DNA of 29,759 nt from an uncultured Prevotella sp. (GCA_900546345.1 URCI01000035.1:1-29759), one strand, 5' to 3'; counted from the stretch's first letter, positions 15,258-23,524 are shown. Notes: generated by a model not told the origin, from the letters alone. Numbers and translations: made by a program.

Positions 15258-15968
15258 ATGAAAAGAAAAATTCTTTGCCTTTTGTTAGTCGTGTCCGGCT
15301 CCGTCTGCGGCTTCGCCCAGCAGACCGACCCGGCCCTGACCGGTGCCGTGGCAGCCCAAACGAAGATACTGAAGGACTTGTTCAAGAAGCGTGAGAAGAC
15401 GCAGCAGGCGATTATCGCCTCGGAAGCCAGTGTCTTCTTGGCTATGGAGAGGATGCACTCCTTGGAGAACAAGATGCTGGGCTACTTGCAGAACGCGCAG
15501 GGTGCCATGCAGAACATCTATCAGATCAAGCGTGCCGCAGAACTTGTGGGTGTGGTGATACCGAAGAACATGGCTCTGCTCAGAAAGTCGATACCAGGCA
15601 ATCTGAAAGGAACTGCCATTGCGGTGCTGGTGTCAGACGAACTAATGGATGCTACCACGCAGATGCTTTCACTCTATCCGTTCATGAAGCAGCTGGTGAC
15701 ATCAGGGAGCTATAACGTGACGAATGCCGACGGCAAGACGGAGAAGCATAAGGTGAACCTGCTGAACTCGGCGGAGCGGTATTATGTGGCCAATGAGATT
15801 GTCACAAGGCTGGAGAGCATCAACACGGACCTATGGCTGCTAGCTTGGCAGATAAGGACATACTCGTGGAACGACCTGTGGTTCGGACTCGACCCCGATG
15901 GCTGGGCGACGGTGATGTCGGGAAAGGCTATTGTGGATGGGCTGATACTCGACTGGAAGTATCTTTAG
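15258..15968 (+). CDS. Secreted or periplasmic protein, possible transfer component
   Basis: 236 residues with a clear signal peptide: MKRKILCLLLVVSGSVCGFAQ, cleavage after FAQ. The mature part is mostly helical (KILKDLFKKREKTQQAIIASEASVFLAMERMHSLENKML, IYQIKRAAELV) and ends with an aromatic-rich segment WLLAWQIRTYSWNDLWFGLDPDGW. The coiled-coil N-terminus plus export signal is similar in style to VirB5/TraI-type surface proteins of conjugation systems, but I see no firm family match. Its start region is covered by the hairpin at 15177-15240. Confidence 0.6.
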   Translation: MKRKILCLLLVVSGSVCGFAQQTDPALTGAVAAQTKILKDLFKKREKTQQAIIASEASVFLAMERMHSLENKMLGYLQNAQGAMQNIYQIKRAAELVGVVIPKNMALLRKSIPGNLKGTAIAVLVSDELMDATTQMLSLYPFMKQLVTSGSYNVTNADGKTEKHKVNLLNSAERYYVANEIVTRLESINTDLWLLAWQIRTYSWNDLWFGLDPDGWATVMSGKAIVDGLILDWKYL

Positions 15969-16109
15969 CTAAGTGTCTTTAATAAGATATTTTTAGCCAC
16001 AAGTAACTTTAGCTGTTTGCAGTAACGCATTAAAAGTCAACTACTAATCTAAAGCAATTCATTTAGAACTACTAATCATTTTAATCATCAATAATCAACT
16101 TTTAGAACT

Positions 16110-16826
16110 ATGGAAAACAAGAAATCAATCCGTGGCGTACAGATCACGGACGCAATCAGAAAGGAACTGGAGGACGCTGGCCGAAGCCGTGTCCTGACTT
16201 TCAAGGACAGAAAGGGAAAACAATACCTCGCTCATATTGAGGTGGGGAGTGACAAGCTGGTGGTGGTGCCGGAGGGCAAATACCTGGAGCACCGCTGTCC
16301 GCACTGTGGAGGTCGCATCAAGATTACCTCCAAGGGGTACTTCTGTGAGCATTACTTCGACAAAACTGATGCTTGCAAGTGGCACTGCAACGGTATTCTC
16401 AGCCACCGCTTCATCCTGCCGCATGAGATAGAGGCTTATCTTGACGGACATCCGACGGTGCTCGACGGCTGCTTCAACTCACAGGGACGTATCTTCTCGG
16501 CGGTGTTGATGGAGAGTGATGTCTATGGCATGTCTCTGAGCTCTGTTGTCGGCAAGTGCCCTGTCTGCGGCGAGGACGTGCTGGTCAGTCCGGTGGCGTT
16601 CAACTGTTCCAGTCATGAGAAGCTGGGCGAGCCGTACCATCTCACACTCTGGCGGCATATCCGTGGGCATGAGGTGACGCTGGACGAACTTCATGAGCTG
16701 CTTACTGATGGTATCACAAGAAATGAGGTGATGCTTATAGATGACAAGGGCTCACTATCAAAGGCTTACCTGCGATTGTCTGACGACCACAAGCGGATTA
16801 TGGCTGACTACAACATCTACAACTGA
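16110..16826 (+). CDS. Topoisomerase-type zinc-ribbon protein
   Basis: 238 residues with two zinc ribbons. The first is CPHCGG at about residues 68-73, with Cys and His ligands in GYFCEHYFDKTDACKWHC. The second is CPVCGE near 151-156 with a later Cys/His. After each ribbon comes a helix-turn segment ending in a GCFNSQGRIFSAVL-like strand, the pattern of the C-terminal repeats of type IA topoisomerases. No catalytic topoisomerase domain is present, so this is a stand-alone DNA-binding piece, perhaps acting with a topoisomerase or relaxase of the element. Confidence 0.65.
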   Translation: MENKKSIRGVQITDAIRKELEDAGRSRVLTFKDRKGKQYLAHIEVGSDKLVVVPEGKYLEHRCPHCGGRIKITSKGYFCEHYFDKTDACKWHCNGILSHRFILPHEIEAYLDGHPTVLDGCFNSQGRIFSAVLMESDVYGMSLSSVVGKCPVCGEDVLVSPVAFNCSSHEKLGEPYHLTLWRHIRGHEVTLDELHELLTDGITRNEVMLIDDKGSLSKAYLRLSDDHKRIMADYNIYN

Positions 16827-16866
16827 GAATTAATTCAACTGATTACAAACCATTCTAACCAATAAC

Positions 16867-17160
16867 ATGAGTACTATGAACAAGAAGAAACTGCTGAGAA
16901 AGGCGGCCTTGGAGACCAGCCTTTCTATTAAGGAAGTGGAGAAGGCTGTCGATGCTTTTCTCTGTGCCGTGTCAGACATTCTCCGTGAGGACGGGGAGGT
17001 CATCATCCCCGATTTCGGGAAGTTCTACGTCAGGGAGCGCGGCGAGCGCGTCTGCCGCAATCCGCAGACGGGTGAGGAGTTTGTCGCGCCGCCAACAAAG
17101 AAGGTGAAGTTCAAGGCCTTCGGAAATGTGACTAACTACAACTTCAAGTATGGACGATAA
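16867..17160 (+). CDS. HU/IHF-family DNA-bending protein
   Basis: 97 residues with the whole HU fold: MNKKKLLRKAALETSLSIKEVEKAVDAFLCAVSDILREDGEVIIPDFGKFYV, then the beta-arm region RERGERVCRNPQTGEEFVAPPTKKVKFKAFGN. The usual RNP tip is present as CRNPQTGEE. HU-like proteins bend DNA for integration, excision or relaxosome assembly. A second in-frame ATG at 16876 could also be the start. It is 10 bases from the lipoprotein gene. Confidence 0.9.
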   Translation: MSTMNKKKLLRKAALETSLSIKEVEKAVDAFLCAVSDILREDGEVIIPDFGKFYVRERGERVCRNPQTGEEFVAPPTKKVKFKAFGNVTNYNFKYGR

Positions 17161-17170
17161 CCGATTGAAT

Positions 17171-17668
17171 ATGAAGAAGTCATTATTGCTACTAATGGGC
17201 GCCGCACTGCTGATGTCGTGCGGCAACTCCAGTGAGAAGATGAAGAAGCTGGCAAAGGAGAACCTGGAGCTCAGCGTGGACTATCCTAAGCAGCTGCGTG
17301 TGCTTGCCGTGTCGGAACCTGACTCGGCATTCGGGGCTGGTTACTTCACGAAGGACGAGGTAAAAGGGATGCTCAAAACGATGCAGGTGGTGACGGACAC
17401 CATCATGAAACGCACCGACAACATGAGCTGCTTCAATCCTGCCGACCACTATGTCGTCAGCCTTGCGGAGCGTCAGATGCGCAGCATGGCAGAGATCCGC
17501 TCGCTTATCATGAAGGGTGACAAGAAGGGTGAGTTCAGCGGATGGAAGGTGAAGATTGACTACCAGTGCGTCGATGCAGCCGGACTGCCGTACCGCTCGG
17601 AGCGGTGGTGCTTCATCGACAAGGAGGGCAGGCAGGTGTACAAATCCTTTGAACTGCCGATACCATGA
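17171..17668 (+). CDS. Small lipoprotein of unknown function
   Basis: 165 residues from ATG 17171. MKKSLLLLMGAALLMSC is a typical lipoprotein signal with the lipobox LMSC at residue 17, so the mature protein starts with an acylated Cys in the periplasm or outer membrane. The mature domain is a mixed alpha/beta protein ending WKVKIDYQCVDAAGLPYRSERWCFIDKEGRQVYKSFELPIP. Another in-frame ATG at 17150 overlaps the HU gene, but the lipoprotein signal fits the 17171 start. Exported lipoproteins in such elements may act in entry exclusion or channel assembly; this is inference. Confidence 0.7.
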   Translation: MKKSLLLLMGAALLMSCGNSSEKMKKLAKENLELSVDYPKQLRVLAVSEPDSAFGAGYFTKDEVKGMLKTMQVVTDTIMKRTDNMSCFNPADHYVVSLAERQMRSMAEIRSLIMKGDKKGEFSGWKVKIDYQCVDAAGLPYRSERWCFIDKEGRQVYKSFELPIP

Positions 17669-17716
17669 GACACAGACTAATCAACCATGAGACAAACCAA
17701 CTAATCAGACACTACT

Positions 17717-18634
17717 ATGGAAACACTTAACATGACGTGGGTGAACCTGCTCAGAATGCAGTTCATCGAAATCCTGGAATTCTACGACGAGACCCCGGAG
17801 TACTTCAATTACAAGGAGCTGAAGAAGGCTTACGATGCCTTGCTGTCGGTCAAGAGCGTGGAGGAGTTCAAGCAGTGGCGAAAGCTGTTGAAAGACTATG
17901 GCCTGTCGTTCACTGACATAGACGGCACTGCCCATAAGGACAATCAGCTCGGTATTCTCGACGATTACGCTGAGGGTGCCAATGACAATATTCTCGATGT
18001 CTTCATCAGATGGAAACTGAGCTTCAATCCACAGAAATGGATGGAAATGGAGAACTGGAACCGTGAGCTCGTGGACATCTTGCTCAAGGCGACCCAGCGT
18101 GAAGAGGACGTGCACATCGTCATCTTCCCTTGCGGCAAGCCAAATGCAAAGCGGTGGGCGGTCATCGGGCAGGATGCCGACCGGCTCTTTGAGGTTTTCG
18201 GATGGCAGACGGGGCGTGTCAATGCGACCTCCGGACTGGTGAGCTGGATGTTCATCAACAGCTATGGTCTTGACGTGCTGCGACAGAGTGGGTACAGCAT
18301 TCAGATTCGTGACTTCGGAGAGTTCGACATCCTTTCGACGGCTTTTGAGGAGGACAGTGTCGCATCGCTGCAACAGTTCATCGACTATATGCGAATGATG
18401 GACAAGCTGTCCAGTGGGCAGATAGAGTTTCTCAGGAAGATACGGCCTGTTATCTATCCGCATCCCGGTTACTGGGAGCTCACGCATGGAAATCTTGTCT
18501 TCTCCAAGGACAATGTCGTTGCCGAGTTCGACAATGGCAAGAAGGTCACGCTGGCACAAGGCAAGAACTGGAGAATGCACGAGCTCTTCCGACCGATGTT
18601 CTTGGAGATGGGGGCAGAGCTTGGAGAGGCGTAG
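17717..18634 (+). CDS. Unknown protein with a MutS-I-like segment
   Basis: 305 residues, soluble, no signal peptide. The N-terminal 60 residues are helical and acidic. A central part DVHIVIFPCGKPNAKRWAVIGQDADRLFEVFGWQTGRV has the strand-turn-strand look of MutS domain I, similar to the middle of the 10174-11973 protein. The C-terminal part FLRKIRPVIYPHPGYWELTHGNLVFSKDNVVAEFDNGKKVTLAQ is beta-rich. I do not recognise the family. Last gene of the plus-strand block; two strong hairpins follow at 18656-18778. Confidence 0.6.
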   Translation: METLNMTWVNLLRMQFIEILEFYDETPEYFNYKELKKAYDALLSVKSVEEFKQWRKLLKDYGLSFTDIDGTAHKDNQLGILDDYAEGANDNILDVFIRWKLSFNPQKWMEMENWNRELVDILLKATQREEDVHIVIFPCGKPNAKRWAVIGQDADRLFEVFGWQTGRVNATSGLVSWMFINSYGLDVLRQSGYSIQIRDFGEFDILSTAFEEDSVASLQQFIDYMRMMDKLSSGQIEFLRKIRPVIYPHPGYWELTHGNLVFSKDNVVAEFDNGKKVTLAQGKNWRMHELFRPMFLEMGAELGEA

Positions 18635-18655
18635 CCCTGTGGGAAGGTAATCAGT

Positions 18656-18726
18656 GTGCAAGGCAAGTGGCGGAAGAAGCTTCTCGGTTGTACTTCGACA
18701 CTTCTTCCGCCACCCACCTTGCGCAC
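18656..18726. terminator. Large hairpin after the plus-strand block
   Basis: GTGGCGGAAGAAG (18667-18679) and CTTCTTCCGCCAC (18701-18713) are perfect 13-bp arms, extended by GTGCAAGG (18656-18663) and CCTTGCGCAC (18717-18726). The loop has 21 bases. It is a strong candidate for the transcription end of the 9333-18634 block. Confidence 0.65.
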
Positions 18727-18753
18727 AAGCCCTTGAATGCTTCACTTCGCCCT

Positions 18754-18778
18754 TTCGTCCTTTGCCGATAAGGACGAA
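18754..18778. terminator. Second hairpin, TTCGTCCTT/AAGGACGAA
   Basis: Perfect 9-bp arms at 18754-18762 and 18770-18778 with a 7-base loop, followed by AGCTTTTGG. Together with the hairpin at 18656 it makes a double terminator. Confidence 0.55.
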
Positions 18779-18891
18779 GTCAAGCTTTTGGTGGGCTTAC
18801 GCAATGTTTGAAGTATCACCTATTATATAATAATGTTATGCAACGCTACACAACAGAATTATCGAAGAAAAGTCGTACCTTTGTACCCGAT

Positions 18892-19173
18892 ATGGAGACA
18901 AAGATTGAGACAACGAATACTGGCGGCAAGGTGCTTGCCTTAGATGGTGAGGAACTTGTTGGCCGACTGGAATTCTCTTTTGACGGAAACGTCATGAGTA
19001 TTGACCACACCTATGCCTTCAAGAAAGGGATGGGCATAGGCGGTGTGCTTGTCAGTGCCGCCAACAACTATGCAGTCAGCAAAGGGTTAAAGGTGCTGCC
19101 GGTATGCTCATTCGCTTCGGCATGGTATGAGCGGCATCCGCAGTTCATGGATATTCTTGAAAGGAAGAATTAG
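18892..19173 (+). CDS. Small GNAT N-acetyltransferase (YjdJ-like)
   Basis: 93 residues from ATG 18892. VGRLEFSFDGNVMSIDHTYAFKKGMGIGGVLVSAANNYAVSKGLKVLPVCSFASAWYERHPQ matches the compact GNAT proteins of the YjdJ/NATD1 type. The acetyl-CoA loop is KGMGIGGVL and the signature LPVCSFASAWYERHP. These single-domain proteins are little studied. A TACCTTTG promoter element at 18876-18883 is only 8 bases before the ATG, arguing against an ATG further upstream (18808 or 18838). It is downstream of the double hairpin and so probably separate from the transfer block. Confidence 0.75.
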   Translation: METKIETTNTGGKVLALDGEELVGRLEFSFDGNVMSIDHTYAFKKGMGIGGVLVSAANNYAVSKGLKVLPVCSFASAWYERHPQFMDILERKN

Positions 19174-19195
19174 TTCGTTCTATCAGAACCTTCCG

Positions 19196-19693
19196 TTATT
19201 CAAAAAGTTCTGCCTCGGCATCCAACAGGGCATTATCCAAATCAAGCTTATTCGCCAGACTCATCCAATCCGTAAAATTGTCATCAAGGACATCGTTGAT
19301 GAGTTCTTCCGGTGGGATAATCCAGTAGTCATCGAGATTGTAGGGCAGATCACGCATCAAAGTGGCAAGCCTGCCGTCTTTGTTTAATACCGGGTCGGGA
19401 TAGGCGGCTGCCTCTGCCACCATCATGTCGATGGATGTGCAACTGTAGAGATAATCAAGCATGGCCCACCAGTCCTCATCATAAGAATCCGGTGCAAAGT
19501 CCTCCAATTCCTCGAAAGGAACATCACGGCCATAGGTCTTGTAGAAGCGGCGGAGTTCAAGCATCTCTTCCGGAAGGAAGTAGAGGTTCTTGTCAGCAGG
19601 GATAATGGCCTCCGGTACATTTTCATCGTAAGGATCTACACGTTCCAATGTGAAATGATACGGCTTTTTATGAATCTCGTTGAAGTCTATCAT
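19196..19693 (-). CDS. Highly acidic protein of unknown function
   Basis: 165 residues with 40 Asp/Glu against about 12 Lys/Arg, a net charge near -28. Aromatic residues are frequent (DEDWWAMLDYLYS, NLDDYWIIPPEE). There is no signal peptide or membrane segment. Strong acidity with aromatic spacing is found in DNA-mimic proteins such as antirestriction or anti-CRISPR proteins, but many unrelated proteins are acidic too. A TAAATTTG element on the minus strand at 19715-19722 could be its promoter. Convergent with the GNAT gene, 22 bases apart. Confidence 0.6.
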   Translation of the reverse strand: MIDFNEIHKKPYHFTLERVDPYDENVPEAIIPADKNLYFLPEEMLELRRFYKTYGRDVPFEELEDFAPDSYDEDWWAMLDYLYSCTSIDMMVAEAAAYPDPVLNKDGRLATLMRDLPYNLDDYWIIPPEELINDVLDDNFTDWMSLANKLDLDNALLDAEAELFE

Positions 19694-20536
19694 ACATATT
19701 GATGTTTATTGCCACAAATTTACGCAATAAAATCCAAATTCCCACTTGAATCAAGAAAATATTTGATATTAAGAAGGCAAAAGGGAGGCGGCTTTGATGC
19801 TCAATAGTTCTTTGAATTACCATTCCCTTAAAGCCATGCTACTACGTAGCACCACTTTAACCGCCGGCAGGGACTTCCGGCGGCAGGGGAGAGAGGTAGG
19901 AGGATTTTGTTCTCAGAACCAGAGTGCCTCTTTCTTACTTGGCTTCGTTGACGACAAGCGGCTGCGCCGGTTTTGCCGTACTTCGCCAGTCGAACGGCAC
20001 ACAGGCCAAAGAACATGTCATTTGAAAGAGAGGTGTCGGTGCGCTCATGTGAAGGACAAAAGCACTGCAAGCCTTGTCTCCGTTTCCATTCCACGCCATA
20101 CGCTGCGACCTTCGTCCACAGGGTATGGCATTTCACTACAACTTCGGCACCGCTTGCACCGCACGTCGGGACAAATGTTTAGCGGCTACAATTCGGCTAC
20201 AATTTTTGTAAATAATTATTATTTGTAGCCGAACAATTTCAGGATTCCTTCATCATTGAAAAAATAATGTTAAATTATTATCCTCCTATACAGCTACCGG
20301 CCTTGCGCACGATGATTAGATAACTAAACTGCATGGGTACAGTCTCTGGAATCACACCATTACAAGCAGCTACAAAAGGGAAAAGAAGAATTTCTTCAAT
20401 CAGCTGCTTCCGATTTAATTTGTCACATTTCAAAGTTACTGTTGCCTTCAATATGAAGAAGCTCTTGACACAATACTGCATCAAGAGCTTCAAGTTACCA
20501 GAACGGCGTAAGTCAGGTAACCGCCGAGTTGACCTG
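19694..20536. other. Non-coding, hairpin-rich region before the integrase
   Basis: No frame here looks like a protein. Visible structures: CCGCCGG/CCGGCGG (about 19861-19883), GCCGT/ACGGC near 19976-20000, GTTACC/GGTAAC near 20494-20521 and AAGCTCTTG (20459-20467)/CAAGAGCTT (20482-20490). The part 19794-20160 is GC-richer than its surroundings. It could be an attachment or transfer-origin region. Confidence 0.5.
20184..20232. repeat. CGGCTACAA direct and inverted repeats
   Basis: CGGCTACAATT occurs at 20183-20193 and CGGCTACAATT at 20194-20204. The 10-bp arm TCGGCTACAA (20193-20202) is matched by TTGTAGCCGA (20223-20232) across an AT-only-like loop of 20 bases. Confidence 0.85.
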
Positions 20537-21850
20537 TCAGGCACTTACAGATGCCCTGTCATCGTTTTTCTTTCTGCCTCTCTTCTTTGAGGCTATCTCT
20601 TTGGGCTCTTCCTTGGCTGTCATGTTCACGGACTCCTCACCAAGGCTGCTTATAGTCTTGTCCTTGAAGAACTTAGCCATATCCTCCTCAATCTTCTTGT
20701 TGGTTATCCGGGCATAGATTTGCGTGGTCTTAATGTTCTTATGACCAAGCATACGGGAAACACTCTCGATGGGAACGCCCTTGCTCAGCGTCAATGTGGC
20801 GAAGGTGTGGCGGGCCATGTGGAAAGAAATGTCCTTGTCAATGCCACAAGCCGTGGCAATCTCCTTCAGATAGTCGTTTGTCTTCTGGTTGGAATAGATG
20901 GGGAACACATGCCCCTTCTTTCTCGGAGCATTCTTGTACTTCTCGATGATAAGCTTGGCACCCTCAAAGAGTACTACACTTATCTTCGTGCCTGTCTTGA
21001 TACGTTTAGAGCTTATCCATTCCACGCCGTTGAGATTGACTATGTTCTCCGGCATCAGTGCCTTAACATCGATGTATGCAAGACCGGTGAAACATGAGAA
21101 GATGAACAGGTCACGGGTGAGCTCAAGACGTTTCAGATGAAACGGCTTTTCCATGATGGCTTTGATTTCATCCTCTGTGAGGTAGCCACGGTCAACATCG
21201 TCCATGTGGAAATGGACTCCAAGATAAGGGTCATTGTGGAGCACGCCCATCTTGATGCCGTGGAGGATGACGGTACGCATAGTCTTCATCGTCTTCACAG
21301 CAGTGTTGTTGCACTGATCTATGACTGTCGTAAGATAGATGTAGTAATCCTCAATAACGGTAGGGTTGAGCTCGTGGAGCATCATATCCTTGCAGTGGTA
21401 CTTTGCCTGTAGCATTTCCATGAAACGCTTGCGGCAAAGCTTGTACTTATCGTATGAGGTCGTGCTAAGCGTCGTGCCGGTCTTCTCCTTCACATTACCT
21501 ATATACTTATCAAAAAGCTGGCCGATGGTGGTGCACTCCACGTCTGTGTGCTGGTACGCAGCTTTTACCTTGTCCAAGGAGAGCGTATTCTCCAACTCCA
21601 GCTTGTCGGCGATGCCCTGCAGCTCGGCACGGATGCCCTCAAGTTTCTTGTTCACCTGCAGGGCGACTGTTGTACGACCCTTCAGCGTCTGATGGTCCTT
21701 GTCCCAAAGAGTAGGGTCGATGGTGATACCTGTTGTGCCGATACAAAGGCGGTCTCTGTCCAGGCACAGGCGAATCATGATGGAACTCTGTCCACTTTTG
21801 TTCACATAATTTCCACGGATGTAGAAAATCGTCTTAAATGCTCGTCTCAT
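20537..21850 (-). CDS. int: Tyrosine recombinase / integrase
   Basis: 437 residues from ATG 21850; the frame stays open upstream, but MRRAFKTIFYIRGNYVNKSGQ is the usual start of this family. It has an N-terminal arm-binding domain to about residue 90, a SAM-like core-binding domain (about 105-210) and the catalytic domain. Catalytic residues visible: HMARH (His and Arg near 343 and 346), LGHKN (His near 368) and the nucleophile Tyr near 378 in QIYARI. The first Arg of the usual tetrad is replaced in FTGLAYIDVKAL (about 252-263), as reported for IntDOT-type integrases of Bacteroidetes elements. The tail is basic (KKRGRKKNDD). It integrates and excises one of the elements here; which one depends on where the attachment sites are. 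Confidence 0.93.
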   Translation of the reverse strand: MRRAFKTIFYIRGNYVNKSGQSSIMIRLCLDRDRLCIGTTGITIDPTLWDKDHQTLKGRTTVALQVNKKLEGIRAELQGIADKLELENTLSLDKVKAAYQHTDVECTTIGQLFDKYIGNVKEKTGTTLSTTSYDKYKLCRKRFMEMLQAKYHCKDMMLHELNPTVIEDYYIYLTTVIDQCNNTAVKTMKTMRTVILHGIKMGVLHNDPYLGVHFHMDDVDRGYLTEDEIKAIMEKPFHLKRLELTRDLFIFSCFTGLAYIDVKALMPENIVNLNGVEWISSKRIKTGTKISVVLFEGAKLIIEKYKNAPRKKGHVFPIYSNQKTNDYLKEIATACGIDKDISFHMARHTFATLTLSKGVPIESVSRMLGHKNIKTTQIYARITNKKIEEDMAKFFKDKTISSLGEESVNMTAKEEPKEIASKKRGRKKNDDRASVSA

Positions 21851-21973
21851 AACGAAATTAAATTTTAAGTGAGTCGTTATTCCAGGCTTGGTACACGAAA
21901 ACCTGCTCAAATGTGCCGTTTGGTACAGGAAAAACAGGAGTTGTGAACGCTCGCACCGAAATTTATCCGGCTG

Positions 21974-22003
21974 CAAAGTTAAACATAATCGGTTGATTTA
22001 CAG
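21974..22003 (-). promoter_or_regulatory. Probable integrase promoter
   Basis: TAACTTTG on the minus strand (21974-21981) with CTG 19 bases upstream (22001-22003) in place of TTG. The leader to the ATG at 21850 is about 118 bases and contains two of the GGTACA motifs. Confidence 0.5.
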
Positions 22004-22169
22004 TAATTTTGTAGTGGTCTTTGTCGGGTCTTTACAGGTTTTTTACGTGGTCTTTGGTACAATTTTCGTCTTCGAAGATTTTCTGTACCGTATGTGTACC
22101 GAAAACAGACCGTCTTGGGACCAGCGAGAGGCTTTTTAGAGGTTTCGTGATGAGGGGAGAACAAAAATA

Positions 22170-22201
22170 AAGTGCCGTAACTCGTTGGAATTACGGCACT
22201 T
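22170..22201. terminator. Hairpin AAGTGCCGTAA/TTACGGCACTT
   Basis: Perfect 11-bp arms at 22170-22180 and 22191-22201 with a 10-base loop. On the minus strand it is followed by TTTATTTTTG, a terminator-like tail; on the plus strand by TAGTTAATTTC. The surrounding 22202-22500 holds an AGCGGA/TCCGCT stem at about 22242-22276 and no gene. Confidence 0.55.
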
Positions 22202-22500
22202 AGTTAATTTCTTGAACTTTTAGCAATAAATGTTAAAATTTTTCAGCGGAGAGAGAGGCTCTGCGACCTCATCCGCTAAATTCCTTTATAATAAGTAGTT
22301 ATCTAATCACTCAAAAGCCGTGTACCGTATGTGTAGCCATTTTTTGACCCTTTCGTGAACCCCTAAGGGAGACAAGATGACCACACAGAGACCATGTACC
22401 AGTCATGAGATGAATTCTCAAATTCTAGGGTTCAAAGTTAGCAAAAAATGAACTATCTACCAAATATTTGGGCTACAATCTTTTAAAAAACTTTTTGGCT

Positions 22501-22562
22501 ACACGATAGTGCGGTGTGCGAGGTCGTATATATAGGAGACCTTGCACACCGCACTATCGTGT
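22501..22562. terminator. Very long hairpin with 25-bp arms
   Basis: ACACGATAGTGCGGTGTGC-G-AGGTC (22501-22525) pairs with 22538-22562 along its whole length; the one non-identical position is a G-U pair in RNA. The loop is 12 bases. It lies 57 bases past the abiEii stop and, on that strand, a T-run follows after 12 bases, so it could terminate the abiE operon. Its length is unusual for a terminator. Confidence 0.6.
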
Positions 22563-22618
22563 TTGCCAACTGCGGACATGTATTCCGTATTCAGATGACA
22601 AGTCCGAAATTCGCACTT

Positions 22619-23524
22619 TCATTTACATGTAAGGTAGTCCTCAAGTTTCTTGATACCCTGTTCAAACTTCTTTATGTTGGTTTCTTTTAGTTTGAGTATA
22701 TTGATTAATTTCCATTGCACCGAGGGATATGCAGACAGATTACCTGCTGAACAAAGAGTCCAGTCTGGTTCGCCACGCTCAAAGGAGAGCAAGAATGATT
22801 TGTCCTCTTCGTTCAAGCCGCCATGAATCATTCTAATCAAGTCTTTCCTTGCTTGCTCATAGTCTGCATAGTCAAACTTGAGAGCTGACATTCCTTCGAA
22901 CTGCTTTTCCAAAGCTTCTGACTGGTCAATCTCATGTGGCTGCAAAGACTCGATTATGGGCTTGTCACTTCCCAACAGACAGAGCATGAAGCCATCCTTA
23001 ACCTCATCAAATGACGATAAGTCCATGTGATGGCAGTCAAACAGATCACGCGGATGTTGACGACTAAGTGCTGCCGTTATCTTACCGCCATAGAGCTGGC
23101 TGAAAGAGACTGTACGAGCCTTGCAACCCATATTGAACTCTTTTCTTGCCCTTTCACAAAGAGGCATAATGACAGTATCACCGATAATGCCCCTCTTCGT
23201 GCCATTGACCTCTATCTTCACAGTAGCCTCGCCAAGGCTGCACATCAGTTTCCAAACATTGGGTTTAGGTATGACTTTGATGCCAGGGATGGTTCTTTCC
23301 AAATCTGCCTTGATATCCAGCAGTTTCGCATTTATTGTTCTCAGACTTGTTTCCCTGTCTTGTATCGGGATGTAGGTGATGTCAATATCCACAGAGTACC
23401 TTGGCAGGTCCTTGTGAAACAAGTTGATCGCCGTGCCTCCATGTACGGCGAATTCTTTTATCTTAAACACGGATGGCATGATACGTATCAACAGCTCGAC
23501 CTGCTTCCTGTATTTATCCCTCAT
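22619..23524 (-). CDS. abiEii: AbiEii toxin, nucleotidyltransferase of a type IV toxin-antitoxin pair
   Basis: 301 residues. The nucleotidyltransferase core is visible: FAVHGGTAINLFHKDLPRYSVDIDITY (about residues 25-51) with the GG-T motif and the metal-binding D-I-D. Further down are IKVEVNG-like strands and the family signature FSQLYGGKITAALSRQHPRDLFDCHHM (about 140-165) with its K, R and RD residues. AbiEii toxins modify tRNA or bind GTP and stop growth when phage infects. It overlaps the antitoxin gene by 11 bases, so the two are translationally coupled. Complete and probably active. Confidence 0.88.
   Translation of the reverse strand: MRDKYRKQVELLIRIMPSVFKIKEFAVHGGTAINLFHKDLPRYSVDIDITYIPIQDRETSLRTINAKLLDIKADLERTIPGIKVIPKPNVWKLMCSLGEATVKIEVNGTKRGIIGDTVIMPLCERARKEFNMGCKARTVSFSQLYGGKITAALSRQHPRDLFDCHHMDLSSFDEVKDGFMLCLLGSDKPIIESLQPHEIDQSEALEKQFEGMSALKFDYADYEQARKDLIRMIHGGLNEEDKSFLLSFERGEPDWTLCSAGNLSAYPSVQWKLINILKLKETNIKKFEQGIKKLEDYLTCK

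Larger units (their letters stand above)
21888..22338. repeat. Repeat cluster upstream of int (GGTACA and TGTACCGTATGTGTA)
   Basis: The 15-mer TGTACCGTATGTGTA occurs exactly at 22084-22098 and 22321-22335. Related GGTACA/TGTACC motifs occur at about 21889, 21922, 22056 and 22094, some followed by CGAAAAC. This is the expected place for integrase arm-type sites or an att repeat. Confidence 0.7.

Noticed and set aside
17705..18745. 346-codon minus-strand frame
   Set aside because: It opposes the protein at 17717-18634, which has the normal spacer and a believable composition; the minus frame is His/Leu/Val-rich, typical of a shadow.
19794..20228. Protein genes on either strand (144 and 102 codons)
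   Set aside because: The translations are rich in Arg, Ser and Cys without domain pattern, and the DNA is full of hairpins; treated as non-coding.
22240..22280. A tRNA gene or tRNA 3' end as integration site
   Set aside because: An AGCGGA/TCCGCT stem is present, but no T-arm consensus, anticodon arm or CCA-side geometry could be found.
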